A DNA stretch of 64,000 bases from an uncultured Acidobacteriia bacterium (GTDB lineage Bacteria; Acidobacteriota; Terriglobia; Bryobacterales; Bryobacteraceae), in the NCBI GenBank assembly GCA_903929755.1, contig CAIYVZ010000052.1, forward strand, positions 62,001-126,000, written 5' to 3'. Shown one piece after another: positions 42,770-51,064 of the stretch. The translations under genes and the position numbers were made by a program. The notes under the pieces were generated by a model. It was not told where the DNA came from and ran no database searches. It worked only from the letters and a program-made list of their open reading frames with translations. Every line of letters begins with the position of its first letter. The stretch's first letter is position 1.

Positions 42770-43690
42770 ATGGAGAAGAAGCCAGTCACCGATTCCGGCC
42801 TGTCGAGACAGGTGGAGGGGACCCTGACCAGGAGCATCCGGCGGGACGGCCAGTTTAACGTTCGGCGGGTAGGCAGGGCGCGGCAGGCCTTCCATCCGTG
42901 GCTGGTGGTGGTCAACATGAGTTGGCCCTGGTTTGTGGCTTTGGTTGGTGGGCTGTACGCATTGGTGAATATCTCGTTCGCGTTGCTCTATTTTTTGATG
43001 GGGCCTGACGCGGTGCAGGGTTCCGCCGCGGCCACCGAAGGGCGGCGGTTCCTGAATGACTGCTTCTTCAGTGGCCATACGCTGACCACGGTGGGCTATG
43101 GGAATCTGGCGCCGGTGGGGGTGGTGGCCAATGTGACAGCGACCCTGGAGGCGCTGGTTGGGTTGCTCGCGTTCTCGGTGATCACGGGTCTGCTGGTAAC
43201 TCGGGCGTCGCGCCCTTCCGCGAGAGTTGAGTTCAGCCGGTCCGCACTGGTGGCCCCGTACGCGGACGGCATGGCGCTCATGTTCCGGGTGGCGAACCAA
43301 AGATCAAACAATCTGATGGAACTGGAAGCGCGGGTCCTGATGGTGAAGGTGGTGCAGGAGGCAGGCAAGACGCGGCGGGAAGTGGACTATCTGCCCCTCG
43401 AAATGGATAAGGTGGAGATGTTTCCGCTCACGTGGACGGTGGTTCATCCCATTACGAAGGACAGTCCGATGTGGGGTTTGGACACTCGAACCCTGGAGGC
43501 GCTGCAAGTGGAATTTATCGTGATGCTGCGAGGCTTTGACGACACCTTTAGTCAGGTGGTCCACACCCGGTTTTCGTACCGCTCTGACGAACTGGTTTGG
43601 AACGCGAAATTTGTTTCCGCGTTTTATGTCGCGCCCGACGGGGGCTATGTTTTGGATTTGGACCGTGTCAGCGACTTCGAGAAGCTGTAG
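42770..43690 (+). CDS. Inward-rectifier-type potassium channel (KirBac)
   Basis: This 306-residue protein has the KirBac plan: slide helix near the N-terminus, TM1 (about 50-75), a pore loop with GHTLTTVGYGN (selectivity filter TVGYG), TM2 (about 120-143) and a large cytoplasmic beta domain (about 155-300) with FRVANQRSNNLMELEARVLM. These channels conduct K+ and are gated by lipids or ligands. It is divergent from argS with a 37-bp gap and convergent with the glucosidase. Confidence 0.93.
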   Translation: MEKKPVTDSGLSRQVEGTLTRSIRRDGQFNVRRVGRARQAFHPWLVVVNMSWPWFVALVGGLYALVNISFALLYFLMGPDAVQGSAAATEGRRFLNDCFFSGHTLTTVGYGNLAPVGVVANVTATLEALVGLLAFSVITGLLVTRASRPSARVEFSRSALVAPYADGMALMFRVANQRSNNLMELEARVLMVKVVQEAGKTRREVDYLPLEMDKVEMFPLTWTVVHPITKDSPMWGLDTRTLEALQVEFIVMLRGFDDTFSQVVHTRFSYRSDELVWNAKFVSAFYVAPDGGYVLDLDRVSDFEKL

Positions 43691-45901
43691 TTACTCGTAG
43701 AGCGTAAACAGGCCTTTGAGGCGGATATCGCGCGACGACGCCCCCACCAGAACGTCGAATTCACCCGGTTCCGCAGCCCAGTCTTTCACCAGCGGATCGT
43801 AGAACCACATGGAGTGGCGGTCCAGCGTCATGGTTACCAACTTCGATTCGCCGGGCTTCAATTCCACCCGCTGGAAGGCTTTTAGTTCCTTCACCGGGCG
43901 TTCCACGCTGAATTTTACGTCATGGATGTAGACCTGCACTACCTCCGCACCTGCCCGCGAACCGGTGTTTGTCACCTTTACGCCGACCGTCACCGTTTGG
44001 CCGTAACGGGGTGACACAGGGGTGAGGGTTAGGTCGGAATAGGCGAACGTCGTGTACGAGAGGCCGTGGCCGAAAGGGAACGCGGGTTCGATATTTTTGC
44101 GGTCGAAGTGGCGGTAACCGACGAAAATGCCCTCCTTGTACTCCACTTCCGGAGCGTCAACCGGAGCGAAACTGTCGGCCATGGATTTCGGGAAGGTGAC
44201 GGGAAGTTTCCCGGAAGGGTTGTAGTCGCCGAAGAGAACGTCGGCGATGGCATGGCCTCCCTCCTGGCCCAGGTACCACGCTTCCACGATGCCGGGAACC
44301 TGGGAGGCCCATTTCGTGACATCGACCGGCGAGCCGGAGTTGATAACGACGATAGTGTTCTTATTGGCACGGGCGACGGCCTGAATCAGATCGTCCTGCC
44401 CTGCGGGGAGACTGAGCGATTTCCGGTCGGCCATTTCGCCTTCGAGCGCCGCGCTGAAACCGACGAACACGATAGCAAGATCAGAGCGGGTGGCCAGGTC
44501 TGCAGCTTCTTTCAGAAGATTCGCGGCGGGCGCGGGCTCTTTTTCTCCCTCCATGGCAACGCCCAGCGCGTAGTTGATCTGTAATTTCCCGGCGGCGCGC
44601 TCGCGGATTCCATCGGCTGGTTTCCAGGAGTAATCCGGATTGACGGCCGAACTGCCACCGCCACCAAGGCGGTTGAATTCGGCATTGGGCCCGATGAGGG
44701 CCACGGTATGAATCTTTTGCGGGTCCAGCGGCAGCAGATTGCGCTCGTTCTTCAGCAGGACGATGCTCTGGTCAGCGGCTTTACGGGCGATGGCGCGCTG
44801 TGCCGGGGTATCCACGCCGGGAGTCTCTTTGGGCGTTTCGGGGGTAAGGCTGCGGTCGATAATGCCGCTAATGAAGAGAATACGCAGAATGCGGCGGACA
44901 GATTCGTCCACGGTCTCTTTGGTGATTTGGCCGGAATCGACCAGCACTTTGAGTTTGCTTCGTTCGAGGTAGCCGCCGTCGAAGCCGGGATTACCACCGG
45001 GGAAGTTCTTCAACAGGTCCTTCAGGGCAGGCATTACGTTAGGACCGGGCATTTCCAGATCCATGCCGGCGTTGACGGTAGGCGCGGTGGAGTGGGTGCT
45101 GGCCCAGTCGGAGACCACATAGCCTTTGAAACCCCAGCGCTTGCGGAGGATTTCATTGAGGAGGTTCGGATTTTCCGCAGCCCAGGCCCCGTTGACTTTG
45201 TTGTAGGAGGACATCACGGACCAAACCCCGGCTTCTTCCACCGCAGCGCGGAAGGCCGGGAGGTAGATTTCTTCCAGAGTGCGCTGGTCCACCTGAACGT
45301 TGATTGTGTTGCGGCGGGTCTCCTGATTGTTGGCGGCGAAATGCTTCACGGTGGGGATGACGCCCTCGGCCTGCATGGCTTCGATGTACGAGACCGCCAT
45401 CCGCGACGTGAGCCAGGGGTCTTCACCGTAGCCTTCGAAATTCCGACCCCACAAGGGAGTGCGGGCGATATTAACCGTTGGGCCCAGGACCTGATTGCGG
45501 CCCAGCGCAAGCGCCTCTTGGGCGATAACCTGGGCTTCCTGCGCAACGAGATCGGGGTTCCACGTGGCGCCCATCGCAATACCGGCGGGGAAAGCGGTGG
45601 CATGGACGGTTTGAGGCTCGCCAGGTCTGGCGGGAGATACTGGCATGGCCCAGGTGCGGATCCCAACCGGGCCATCGGCCATCTTGATAGCCGGAACCCC
45701 GAGGCGAGGGACTCCGTGCGAGCTCATGAAGCCATCGCCGGAGAGGAGGTCGAGCTTTTCTTCGGTGGTCAGGCGGCGGAGAAGATCTTCGGCCCGGCGC
45801 TCGACGGCGATTTTGGGATTCTTCCAGGGGTCGCGGATACCGTTCTCGCCGCAACTGGCGAGGAGAATGGCAGCGGCGACGGGAAGCACTAAAAGGCGCA
45901 T
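43691..45901 (-). CDS. GH3 beta-glucosidase, probable lipoprotein
   Basis: This 736-residue glycoside hydrolase family 3 enzyme starts with a lipoprotein signal (LLASC at about 13-17), so it is probably outer-membrane or periplasmic. The N-terminal GH3 barrel has GPTVNIARTPLWGRNFEGYG, VKHFAANNQE and the nucleophile Asp in GYVVSDWAST. The C-terminal alpha/beta domain (about 400-600) and a fibronectin-III-like domain follow (about 660-730, GSRAGAEVVQVYIHD). It hydrolyses terminal beta-glucosides or related sugars from oligosaccharides and lies 12 bp after the glycerate kinase gene on the same strand. Confidence 0.94.
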   Translation of the reverse strand: MRLLVLPVAAAILLASCGENGIRDPWKNPKIAVERRAEDLLRRLTTEEKLDLLSGDGFMSSHGVPRLGVPAIKMADGPVGIRTWAMPVSPARPGEPQTVHATAFPAGIAMGATWNPDLVAQEAQVIAQEALALGRNQVLGPTVNIARTPLWGRNFEGYGEDPWLTSRMAVSYIEAMQAEGVIPTVKHFAANNQETRRNTINVQVDQRTLEEIYLPAFRAAVEEAGVWSVMSSYNKVNGAWAAENPNLLNEILRKRWGFKGYVVSDWASTHSTAPTVNAGMDLEMPGPNVMPALKDLLKNFPGGNPGFDGGYLERSKLKVLVDSGQITKETVDESVRRILRILFISGIIDRSLTPETPKETPGVDTPAQRAIARKAADQSIVLLKNERNLLPLDPQKIHTVALIGPNAEFNRLGGGGSSAVNPDYSWKPADGIRERAAGKLQINYALGVAMEGEKEPAPAANLLKEAADLATRSDLAIVFVGFSAALEGEMADRKSLSLPAGQDDLIQAVARANKNTIVVINSGSPVDVTKWASQVPGIVEAWYLGQEGGHAIADVLFGDYNPSGKLPVTFPKSMADSFAPVDAPEVEYKEGIFVGYRHFDRKNIEPAFPFGHGLSYTTFAYSDLTLTPVSPRYGQTVTVGVKVTNTGSRAGAEVVQVYIHDVKFSVERPVKELKAFQRVELKPGESKLVTMTLDRHSMWFYDPLVKDWAAEPGEFDVLVGASSRDIRLKGLFTLYE

Positions 45902-45913
45902 TTCGGGAAGTCC

Positions 45914-47191
45914 TTAGCCGACCATCACAAGGTGAAGGTCCATCACGTTGGTACCGGTGGAACCGGTGATTATCAGGTCGTTGAGCGGCTCGAAGAAGTC
46001 GTAGGAAGCGTTGCTGTGCAGGGCCTGGCGGGCATCCAGCAGGGATCGCGAAATCGTCTGGCCGTCGGCGAGGGCTCCGGCTGCGTCGGTGGGGCCATCT
46101 GTCCCGTCGGTTCCGGCACTAAGGACGAGAACGTTATTCAGGCCGGCGATATCGAGGGCTGCGGCGAGAGCGAACTCCTGATTGCGGCCACCCTTTCCAG
46201 TGCCACGAATCGTGACCGTGGTTTCTCCGCCGGAAATCACGCAGGCGGGGGCCTTCAGGGGCTGTCCGTGTTCGCGGATCTGGCGGGCGATGGCCGCGTG
46301 GAGGCGGGCGACATCGCGAGTTTCGCCTTCGATGGTACTGGCGAGGATCAGGGACCGGTAGCCCTTCTCTTTAGCCTTGCCCAGCGCCGCTTCGAGCGAT
46401 TTTTGATTGCTGCCAACAATGTGGTTCCCGACGCGGCGGAAGAGGGGATCGCCGGACTTTGGCGTCTCATGCTCCGCCGCTTCCAGGCGTTCCCGAACGC
46501 TCGCCGGGACCTTATCGCGCAGGTGAAATTTATCCAGGACGGCCAGCGCTGAAGAAAACGTGGAACCATCGGGGGCGGTGGGCCCGGAACCGATCACGTC
46601 CAAATCGTCGCCAACCACATCGGACAGGATTAGGCTGACCACGTGTGCCGGAGCCGCAAGGCGAGCAAGTTGACCGCCCTTGAGCGTGGAAATGTGCTTC
46701 CGGACGGCGTTGAGCTCATGGATGGTGGCCCCGCAAGCCAGCAACAGACGGGTGGTCTCCTGCTTTTCGGCCAGGGAAATACCTGCGGCGGGCGCAGGCA
46801 TCAGGGCCGAAGCCCCGCCCGAGATGAGGCACAGAACCAGATCCTTTTTTCCAGCCTGGGCACACAGAGCCGCAATCCGCATTGCTCCCACTGCGCCGCG
46901 TTCATCGGGAAGGGGGTGTCCGCAGGGCACCAGTTCGATGAGTTTCGTCTTGGCGCTATCGCCGTCCTTCACGTTGACGATGCCGCTGGAAATTCGTTTC
47001 CCCAGTATCTTTTCGGCCGCTCGGGCCATGGTTCCGCCCGCTTTCCCCGCACCGACGACAAAAATGCGCTCGTACTTGTCCAGGTCGCGACGGGCGCGAA
47101 GCGCGGCTTCCACTGCGGCAGAGGGGTCGGCGGCGCGGAGAGCTGCCTTCAGAATGGCGGCGGCGTCTTTGCGGAGCTGCTTTATTTCCAT
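45914..47191 (-). CDS. Glycerate 2-kinase (MOFRL/GckA family)
   Basis: This protein of about 425 residues has the DUF4147 N-terminal domain (IFVVGAGKAGGTMARAAEKI; SGGASALMPAPAAGISL) and a C-terminal MOFRL domain (GETTVTIRGTGKGGRNQEFA; SAGTDGTDGPTDAAGAL). It phosphorylates glycerate at C2 in serine, glyoxylate or sugar-acid catabolism. The ATG at 47191 gives a normal N-terminus and a 10-bp overlap with aroK; an upstream in-frame start at 47236 would run further into aroK. Confidence 0.92.
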   Translation of the reverse strand: MEIKQLRKDAAAILKAALRAADPSAAVEAALRARRDLDKYERIFVVGAGKAGGTMARAAEKILGKRISSGIVNVKDGDSAKTKLIELVPCGHPLPDERGAVGAMRIAALCAQAGKKDLVLCLISGGASALMPAPAAGISLAEKQETTRLLLACGATIHELNAVRKHISTLKGGQLARLAAPAHVVSLILSDVVGDDLDVIGSGPTAPDGSTFSSALAVLDKFHLRDKVPASVRERLEAAEHETPKSGDPLFRRVGNHIVGSNQKSLEAALGKAKEKGYRSLILASTIEGETRDVARLHAAIARQIREHGQPLKAPACVISGGETTVTIRGTGKGGRNQEFALAAALDIAGLNNVLVLSAGTDGTDGPTDAAGALADGQTISRSLLDARQALHSNASYDFFEPLNDLIITGSTGTNVMDLHLVMVG

Positions 47192-47712
47192 AGGGGTAGG
47201 GACAGGATAGCGGACACCGTTGCGGTCGGGTCGCAATCTCCGTCGACGCGAAAATCGGCGCGGCCATAACCAGCCCGGCGGGCGTCGTAGAGGAGTTTGA
47301 AGCGGACCGGGTCGCGGGCGTTGGGCCGCTCCTGTTCGTGCCCCACCAGGCGGCGCTGCACTTCTTCAAGGGAACAGTCGATCCAGACCGTGACGCCGTG
47401 ATTCTCAATTAGTTCGTAGTTTCCCGGCTCCACAAAGGCTCCGCCGCCAAGCGCGACAACGGTGGGGATGCCTCGTTCGATCATTCGAACCTGCCTGCGA
47501 ATCGCTTCGCTTTCGATACGTCGAAATTCCGCTTCGCCCCGGGTGTCGAAGATGGACGGGATCGTTTCACCTTCGTGGGCCTCAATGTTCTTGTCGATAT
47601 CGATGAAATCCCAACCCAGATGGTTTGCCAGCGCCAGGCCTACCGTGGACTTACCTGAGCCCATGAAGCCTGCGAGGTAAATGCCCGGCGAACGTTTTAG
47701 CTTAATGTGCAT
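47182..47712 (-). CDS. aroK: Shikimate kinase
   Basis: This 176-residue enzyme phosphorylates shikimate in aromatic amino acid synthesis. The Walker A motif GFMGSGKST is at about 15-23. The shikimate-binding DIDKNIE follows (Asp at about 37-39), with RGEAEFRRIE, the GGGAF loop at about 90 and the lid region RPNARDP. Length and motif order are normal for the family. It overlaps the downstream glycerate kinase gene by 10 bp. Confidence 0.94.
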   Translation of the reverse strand: MHIKLKRSPGIYLAGFMGSGKSTVGLALANHLGWDFIDIDKNIEAHEGETIPSIFDTRGEAEFRRIESEAIRRQVRMIERGIPTVVALGGGAFVEPGNYELIENHGVTVWIDCSLEEVQRRLVGHEQERPNARDPVRFKLLYDARRAGYGRADFRVDGDCDPTATVSAILSLPLWK

Positions 47713-47732
47713 CCCGCTCCTTCATTATCTTC

Positions 47733-48485
47733 TCAGAACCTCGCCTCAAAGAAAGCCGGGAACAGCCGCGCGATAAGGACCGGAATCATCCCCGCTCGGG
47801 GGGTGACCACGGTGTGGCGGCGTTGCTCCATGCCCTTCACGATGGCCTCGGCGCACGCCGCCGCCGATACCGCATATCTCTTACCTTTTACCACGCTGTC
47901 AGGCGGTTTGGAGCCAGCGGCGTTGTCCTGAAAGCCCGTGTTCACGTAACCGGGGAAGACCCCCATTACGTGAACCCCGTCGCGCCGTAATTCCACCCTT
48001 TGGGTGGACGTGAGGGATGCCAGCGCAAACTTGCTTGCCGAGTAGAGGGGCAGCCAGGGGAGCGGGATTTGTCCCGCGATAGAGCTCACATTGACAATTG
48101 TGCCCCGGGTCGCGCGGATGTGCTGAGCCACCAGTTGGGTGAGATGAAAGGGTGCGAAGAAGTTGAGTTCGAACAGCGCGCGGGCCTCGGCGAGAGGGGT
48201 TTCGAGGGAGCTGAAATAGGAGCCGCGACCAGCGTTGTTAATCAGGCCATCGATTTTGCCGAAGCGGGTGGTGGCAAGGTCAACCAGCTTGACGCGAAAG
48301 GCTTCGTCGGTCAGGTCGCCGGCCAGCACCAGGTCGTGCGGCGTGGCGTTTTCACGAAGTCTGGCTTCATTGCGCGCGACCAGAATCAGGGTGGCTCCCC
48401 GGGCACGCAAGGCGGTCACAAGGGCCGCGCCGATGCCTTCTGAAGCGCCTGTCAGGATTAGGATTTTGCCGCGAAGTGGGGACAA
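47733..48485 (-). CDS. Short-chain dehydrogenase/reductase
   Basis: This 250-residue SDR has the nucleotide-binding TGASEGIGAALV (about 13-24), NNAGRGSYF, the catalytic Ser in VSSIAGQIP and the YSASKFA active-site Tyr/Lys pair. Basic residues after the second strand (VARNEARL) favour NADP(H). The substrate is unknown; the C-terminal stretch resembles DltE/YqjQ-type reductases. It appears to start with TTG at 48485, as no ATG or GTG lies before the Rossmann motif. It lies 20 bp upstream of aroK. Confidence 0.9.
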   Translation of the reverse strand: MSPLRGKILILTGASEGIGAALVTALRARGATLILVARNEARLRENATPHDLVLAGDLTDEAFRVKLVDLATTRFGKIDGLINNAGRGSYFSSLETPLAEARALFELNFFAPFHLTQLVAQHIRATRGTIVNVSSIAGQIPLPWLPLYSASKFALASLTSTQRVELRRDGVHVMGVFPGYVNTGFQDNAAGSKPPDSVVKGKRYAVSAAACAEAIVKGMEQRRHTVVTPRAGMIPVLIARLFPAFFEARF

Positions 48486-48576
48486 GGTGGGGAAAGGGTG
48501 ATGATATCACCGGGCATCTTTGAGTCTATGCCGGCAGCGCCTGGATGTTCGTTGGAAGTCGGGTGATAATGACCCT

Positions 48577-49206
48577 ATGCCCCGGTTGCTTTCGTTATTT
48601 CCTCTCCAGCTTGTCGCGTTGCCCGGTAATTTGGTGCCACTGCATATATTTGAGCCGAGATATCGGGAGATGGTGGGGAACGCGGAGGCCACAGGGTCGG
48701 AATTCGGGATCGTACTGGCCAGGGGCGAAGGCATTGTGAACGCCGGTTGCACGGTGGTGGTGGAGTCCGTGCCGACCCGGTATCCGGATGGCACATTTGA
48801 CGTGGTCACGAGGGGGCGGCGGCGCTTCAACCTGTTGAGTGTGAACGATGAGGAGGAGTGCCTGCGCGGAGAAGTTGAGTACTTCAGCGACGAAGATTTG
48901 CGGCCAGCCGCGCCAGAGTACCGGGCGCGGGCGCTGCAGGTTTGTCTGGAAATCCATGCGTCGCTTGACGACGGCACGCTTCCGCCGGTCGCGGACCTTG
49001 CCGATCCTGAGCTGAGTTTTCGTCTGGCGCCCGTTCTGCGGGATTTGGATTTTCAGGATGCGATTCTGCGCGAGCGCTCGGAAACGGCCCGGTTGGAATT
49101 AATAATCGCGGCAGCTCCCAGATTTGTGGAACGGACGCAATATGTTGAGAAGATGAAGCATAAGGCCGGTACGAACGGCCATGGCCACAAACCGAAAGGG
49201 CTGTAA
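48577..49206 (+). CDS. LON peptidase N-terminal (substrate-binding) domain protein
   Basis: This 209-residue protein consists of a Lon N-terminal (PUA-like) domain: LFPLQLVALPGNLVPLHIFE and YREMVGNAEATGSEFGIVLA at the start, then VTRGRRRFNLLSV and a helical C-terminal part. It has no ATPase or protease domain. Stand-alone versions are common and may help recognise proteins for proteolysis, but the function is not established. The ATG at 48577 (MPRLLSLFP) is in family register; an earlier in-frame start at 48520 adds unrelated residues. Confidence 0.88.
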   Translation: MPRLLSLFPLQLVALPGNLVPLHIFEPRYREMVGNAEATGSEFGIVLARGEGIVNAGCTVVVESVPTRYPDGTFDVVTRGRRRFNLLSVNDEEECLRGEVEYFSDEDLRPAAPEYRARALQVCLEIHASLDDGTLPPVADLADPELSFRLAPVLRDLDFQDAILRERSETARLELIIAAAPRFVERTQYVEKMKHKAGTNGHGHKPKGL

Positions 49207-49212
49207 CGTCTG

Positions 49213-51063
49213 ATGACACTGCTGGACCGAACCGAACCGCGAAGGGTGAATCGCGCGGTGTTCGTGTCGGCGGGGCTACACGCGGCGGCGTTCTGGGGCT
49301 TGATGTCCACGCCCGCGATTGAGTTGCCGAAGCGGGCGCCTTCGGAATACCAGCAGATTCTGGATTCGCGGACGCCGGAACATAAGATCACGGTTTATAA
49401 GTTCCGCAAGGAATTACCTCCGGTGACGCCGCCGAAGACGGCGAAGGCGGATCGTCGGCCGTTGCGGGCGGATGTGAAGTCGAATCAGGCGATTGTGTCT
49501 TCGGCGGAGGCGAAAAAACGAACCCAAATGGTGTGGACACCCTCACCGGATCTGGCTCCTTCAGTGCCGCTGGAATCTCCGAACCTGATCGCGGTGCGAT
49601 TGCCGGAACCCGGGCCAAAGCCGTTTACAGCGCCTCCGGATATTATTCGGCCACCGGCGGCAGAGATTGATGTTCCGCCGCCACCCGATATCGAAAGTAA
49701 GGCGGCGTTGAAGAAGCCGTTTCTGCCTCCGCCGGAGGCTTCGAAGCCGGTCCCGAGACGTGCGCAGACGGCGCAGGACGTACCTGCGATTGAGGCTCGT
49801 GCCGTCGCAGCGCCGGATCTAAGATCGCCGAAACTGGCACGGATGTATCGTCCTCCAGCGGCTTTGGCACCGAAACTGGTGTCGCCTGTGAAGCCGCTGG
49901 AGGCTCCGCCGGAACTTACTGCCGTTGAGATAGCCTCTTCGGCGCTGCCAAAGGTAAAACTGCCGCCGAAGCCGTATTTGGCACCGATGCCCGCGCGCCG
50001 CGGGGAGGGGCGTACTGTGGCGCGGGCAGGGGAGGCTCCGGAAGTCTTGCCGTCGGCAGCCCTGCAGGCGGGTGCCGTCATTCCGGGCGCGAAACTTCCG
50101 CCAAAGAGCTATCAGGCACCAGCGCAGCCCGGCAGGGCAAGGTCTCGCAGCGTGACCAGGGCAGGGGAGGTCCCCGAGCTTCCGGCCTCGGCGAATTTGA
50201 GCGCCGGGGCGTCGGTTCCGGGCATGAAACTGCCTCCGAAGATGTTTCCCGGCGCTCCGGGGACGGGTCGGGGCGCGGTGCGGGTGCCAGCGTTGAGCAC
50301 GGACACACCGGAGCCTTTGGATATGGCGGTAGTTGGTCTGAAACCGGCAGAAGTGGAGATTTCGCTGCCCGCCGCATCGAGTCCGGCGTCGTTCGCGTCG
50401 GGTCTGAAGGTAAACCCCAAGGGGGCGGATCGTGAGGCGGGGGCTGCGGGGTTGCCGGTACCGGATCTGTTCATTCGGGGTCCGAAGCCGTTGAACGCGG
50501 CGGACTTGATCGCGCAGGCCCGCTTGACGCCGACCTCGCGCGAGATGGTGGCGGCTGCGATCCGGCAGGGTGAGCCGGTGATGAGCCGAACGTTTATCCG
50601 TCCGGCGGAACCTGGAAACGGGGCGACGAAGGTAATGTCGGCCCCGGATCCGCGCATGTCCGGCCGCGAAGTCTACATGATGGCGATCCAGATGCCGAAT
50701 TTGACGAGTTATTCGGGGAGTTGGCTGATGTGGTACGCGGCGCGGACAGCGAGTGCCGTAGCGCAGGCCCCGTTGGCTCCGCCGGTGGCGCACCGCAAAG
50801 TAGATCCGAAGTACGTACAGGCTGCTGCGGACGAGCATGTACAGGGCAATGTTCGTCTGGCCTGCGAGATCGATACCGAGGGGAATGTCTCGCGGGTGGA
50901 GTTACTGCAGGGCGTGGACGCCCGTCTAAACCAGACAGCGGTGGAAGCTTTGTCGAAATGGCAGTTCTACCCGGCGACGCGGAACGGGGACCCTGTTGCG
51001 GTGGATGTTGTAGTGGAGATTCCGTTCCGCCTGGCCCCGAGGGGCGTGGGCCGGGGCCGGTAG
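49213..51063 (+). CDS. TonB-like energy transducer with Pro-rich repeats
   Basis: This 616-residue protein has an N-terminal membrane segment (about 15-35, FVSAGLHAAAFWGLM) and a very long Pro/Ala/Lys-rich periplasmic spacer (about 60-470). It ends in a TonB C-terminal domain (about 530-612: RKVDPKYVQAAADEH, GNVRLACEIDTEGNVSRVEL, QTAVEALSKWQFYPA). TonB proteins transmit energy to outer-membrane receptors. The spacer contains three units of exactly 45 residues beginning KLPPK. No exbB or exbD is adjacent. It starts six bases after the Lon-domain gene stop. Confidence 0.85.
   Translation: MTLLDRTEPRRVNRAVFVSAGLHAAAFWGLMSTPAIELPKRAPSEYQQILDSRTPEHKITVYKFRKELPPVTPPKTAKADRRPLRADVKSNQAIVSSAEAKKRTQMVWTPSPDLAPSVPLESPNLIAVRLPEPGPKPFTAPPDIIRPPAAEIDVPPPPDIESKAALKKPFLPPPEASKPVPRRAQTAQDVPAIEARAVAAPDLRSPKLARMYRPPAALAPKLVSPVKPLEAPPELTAVEIASSALPKVKLPPKPYLAPMPARRGEGRTVARAGEAPEVLPSAALQAGAVIPGAKLPPKSYQAPAQPGRARSRSVTRAGEVPELPASANLSAGASVPGMKLPPKMFPGAPGTGRGAVRVPALSTDTPEPLDMAVVGLKPAEVEISLPAASSPASFASGLKVNPKGADREAGAAGLPVPDLFIRGPKPLNAADLIAQARLTPTSREMVAAAIRQGEPVMSRTFIRPAEPGNGATKVMSAPDPRMSGREVYMMAIQMPNLTSYSGSWLMWYAARTASAVAQAPLAPPVAHRKVDPKYVQAAADEHVQGNVRLACEIDTEGNVSRVELLQGVDARLNQTAVEALSKWQFYPATRNGDPVAVDVVVEIPFRLAPRGVGRGR
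49957..50361. repeat. Three 135-bp tandem repeats in the TonB spacer
   Basis: Units begin at 49957, 50092 and 50227, each with an AAA-CTN-CCN-CCN-AAG (KLPPK) start and exactly 45 codons apart. Units one and two share KLPPK-x-Y-x-AP, an ARAGE or TRAGE core, and a GA-x-x-PG end. Unit three diverges after the first 20 codons. A fourth, degenerate upstream unit is possible. Confidence 0.8.
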
Positions 51064-51064
51064 A

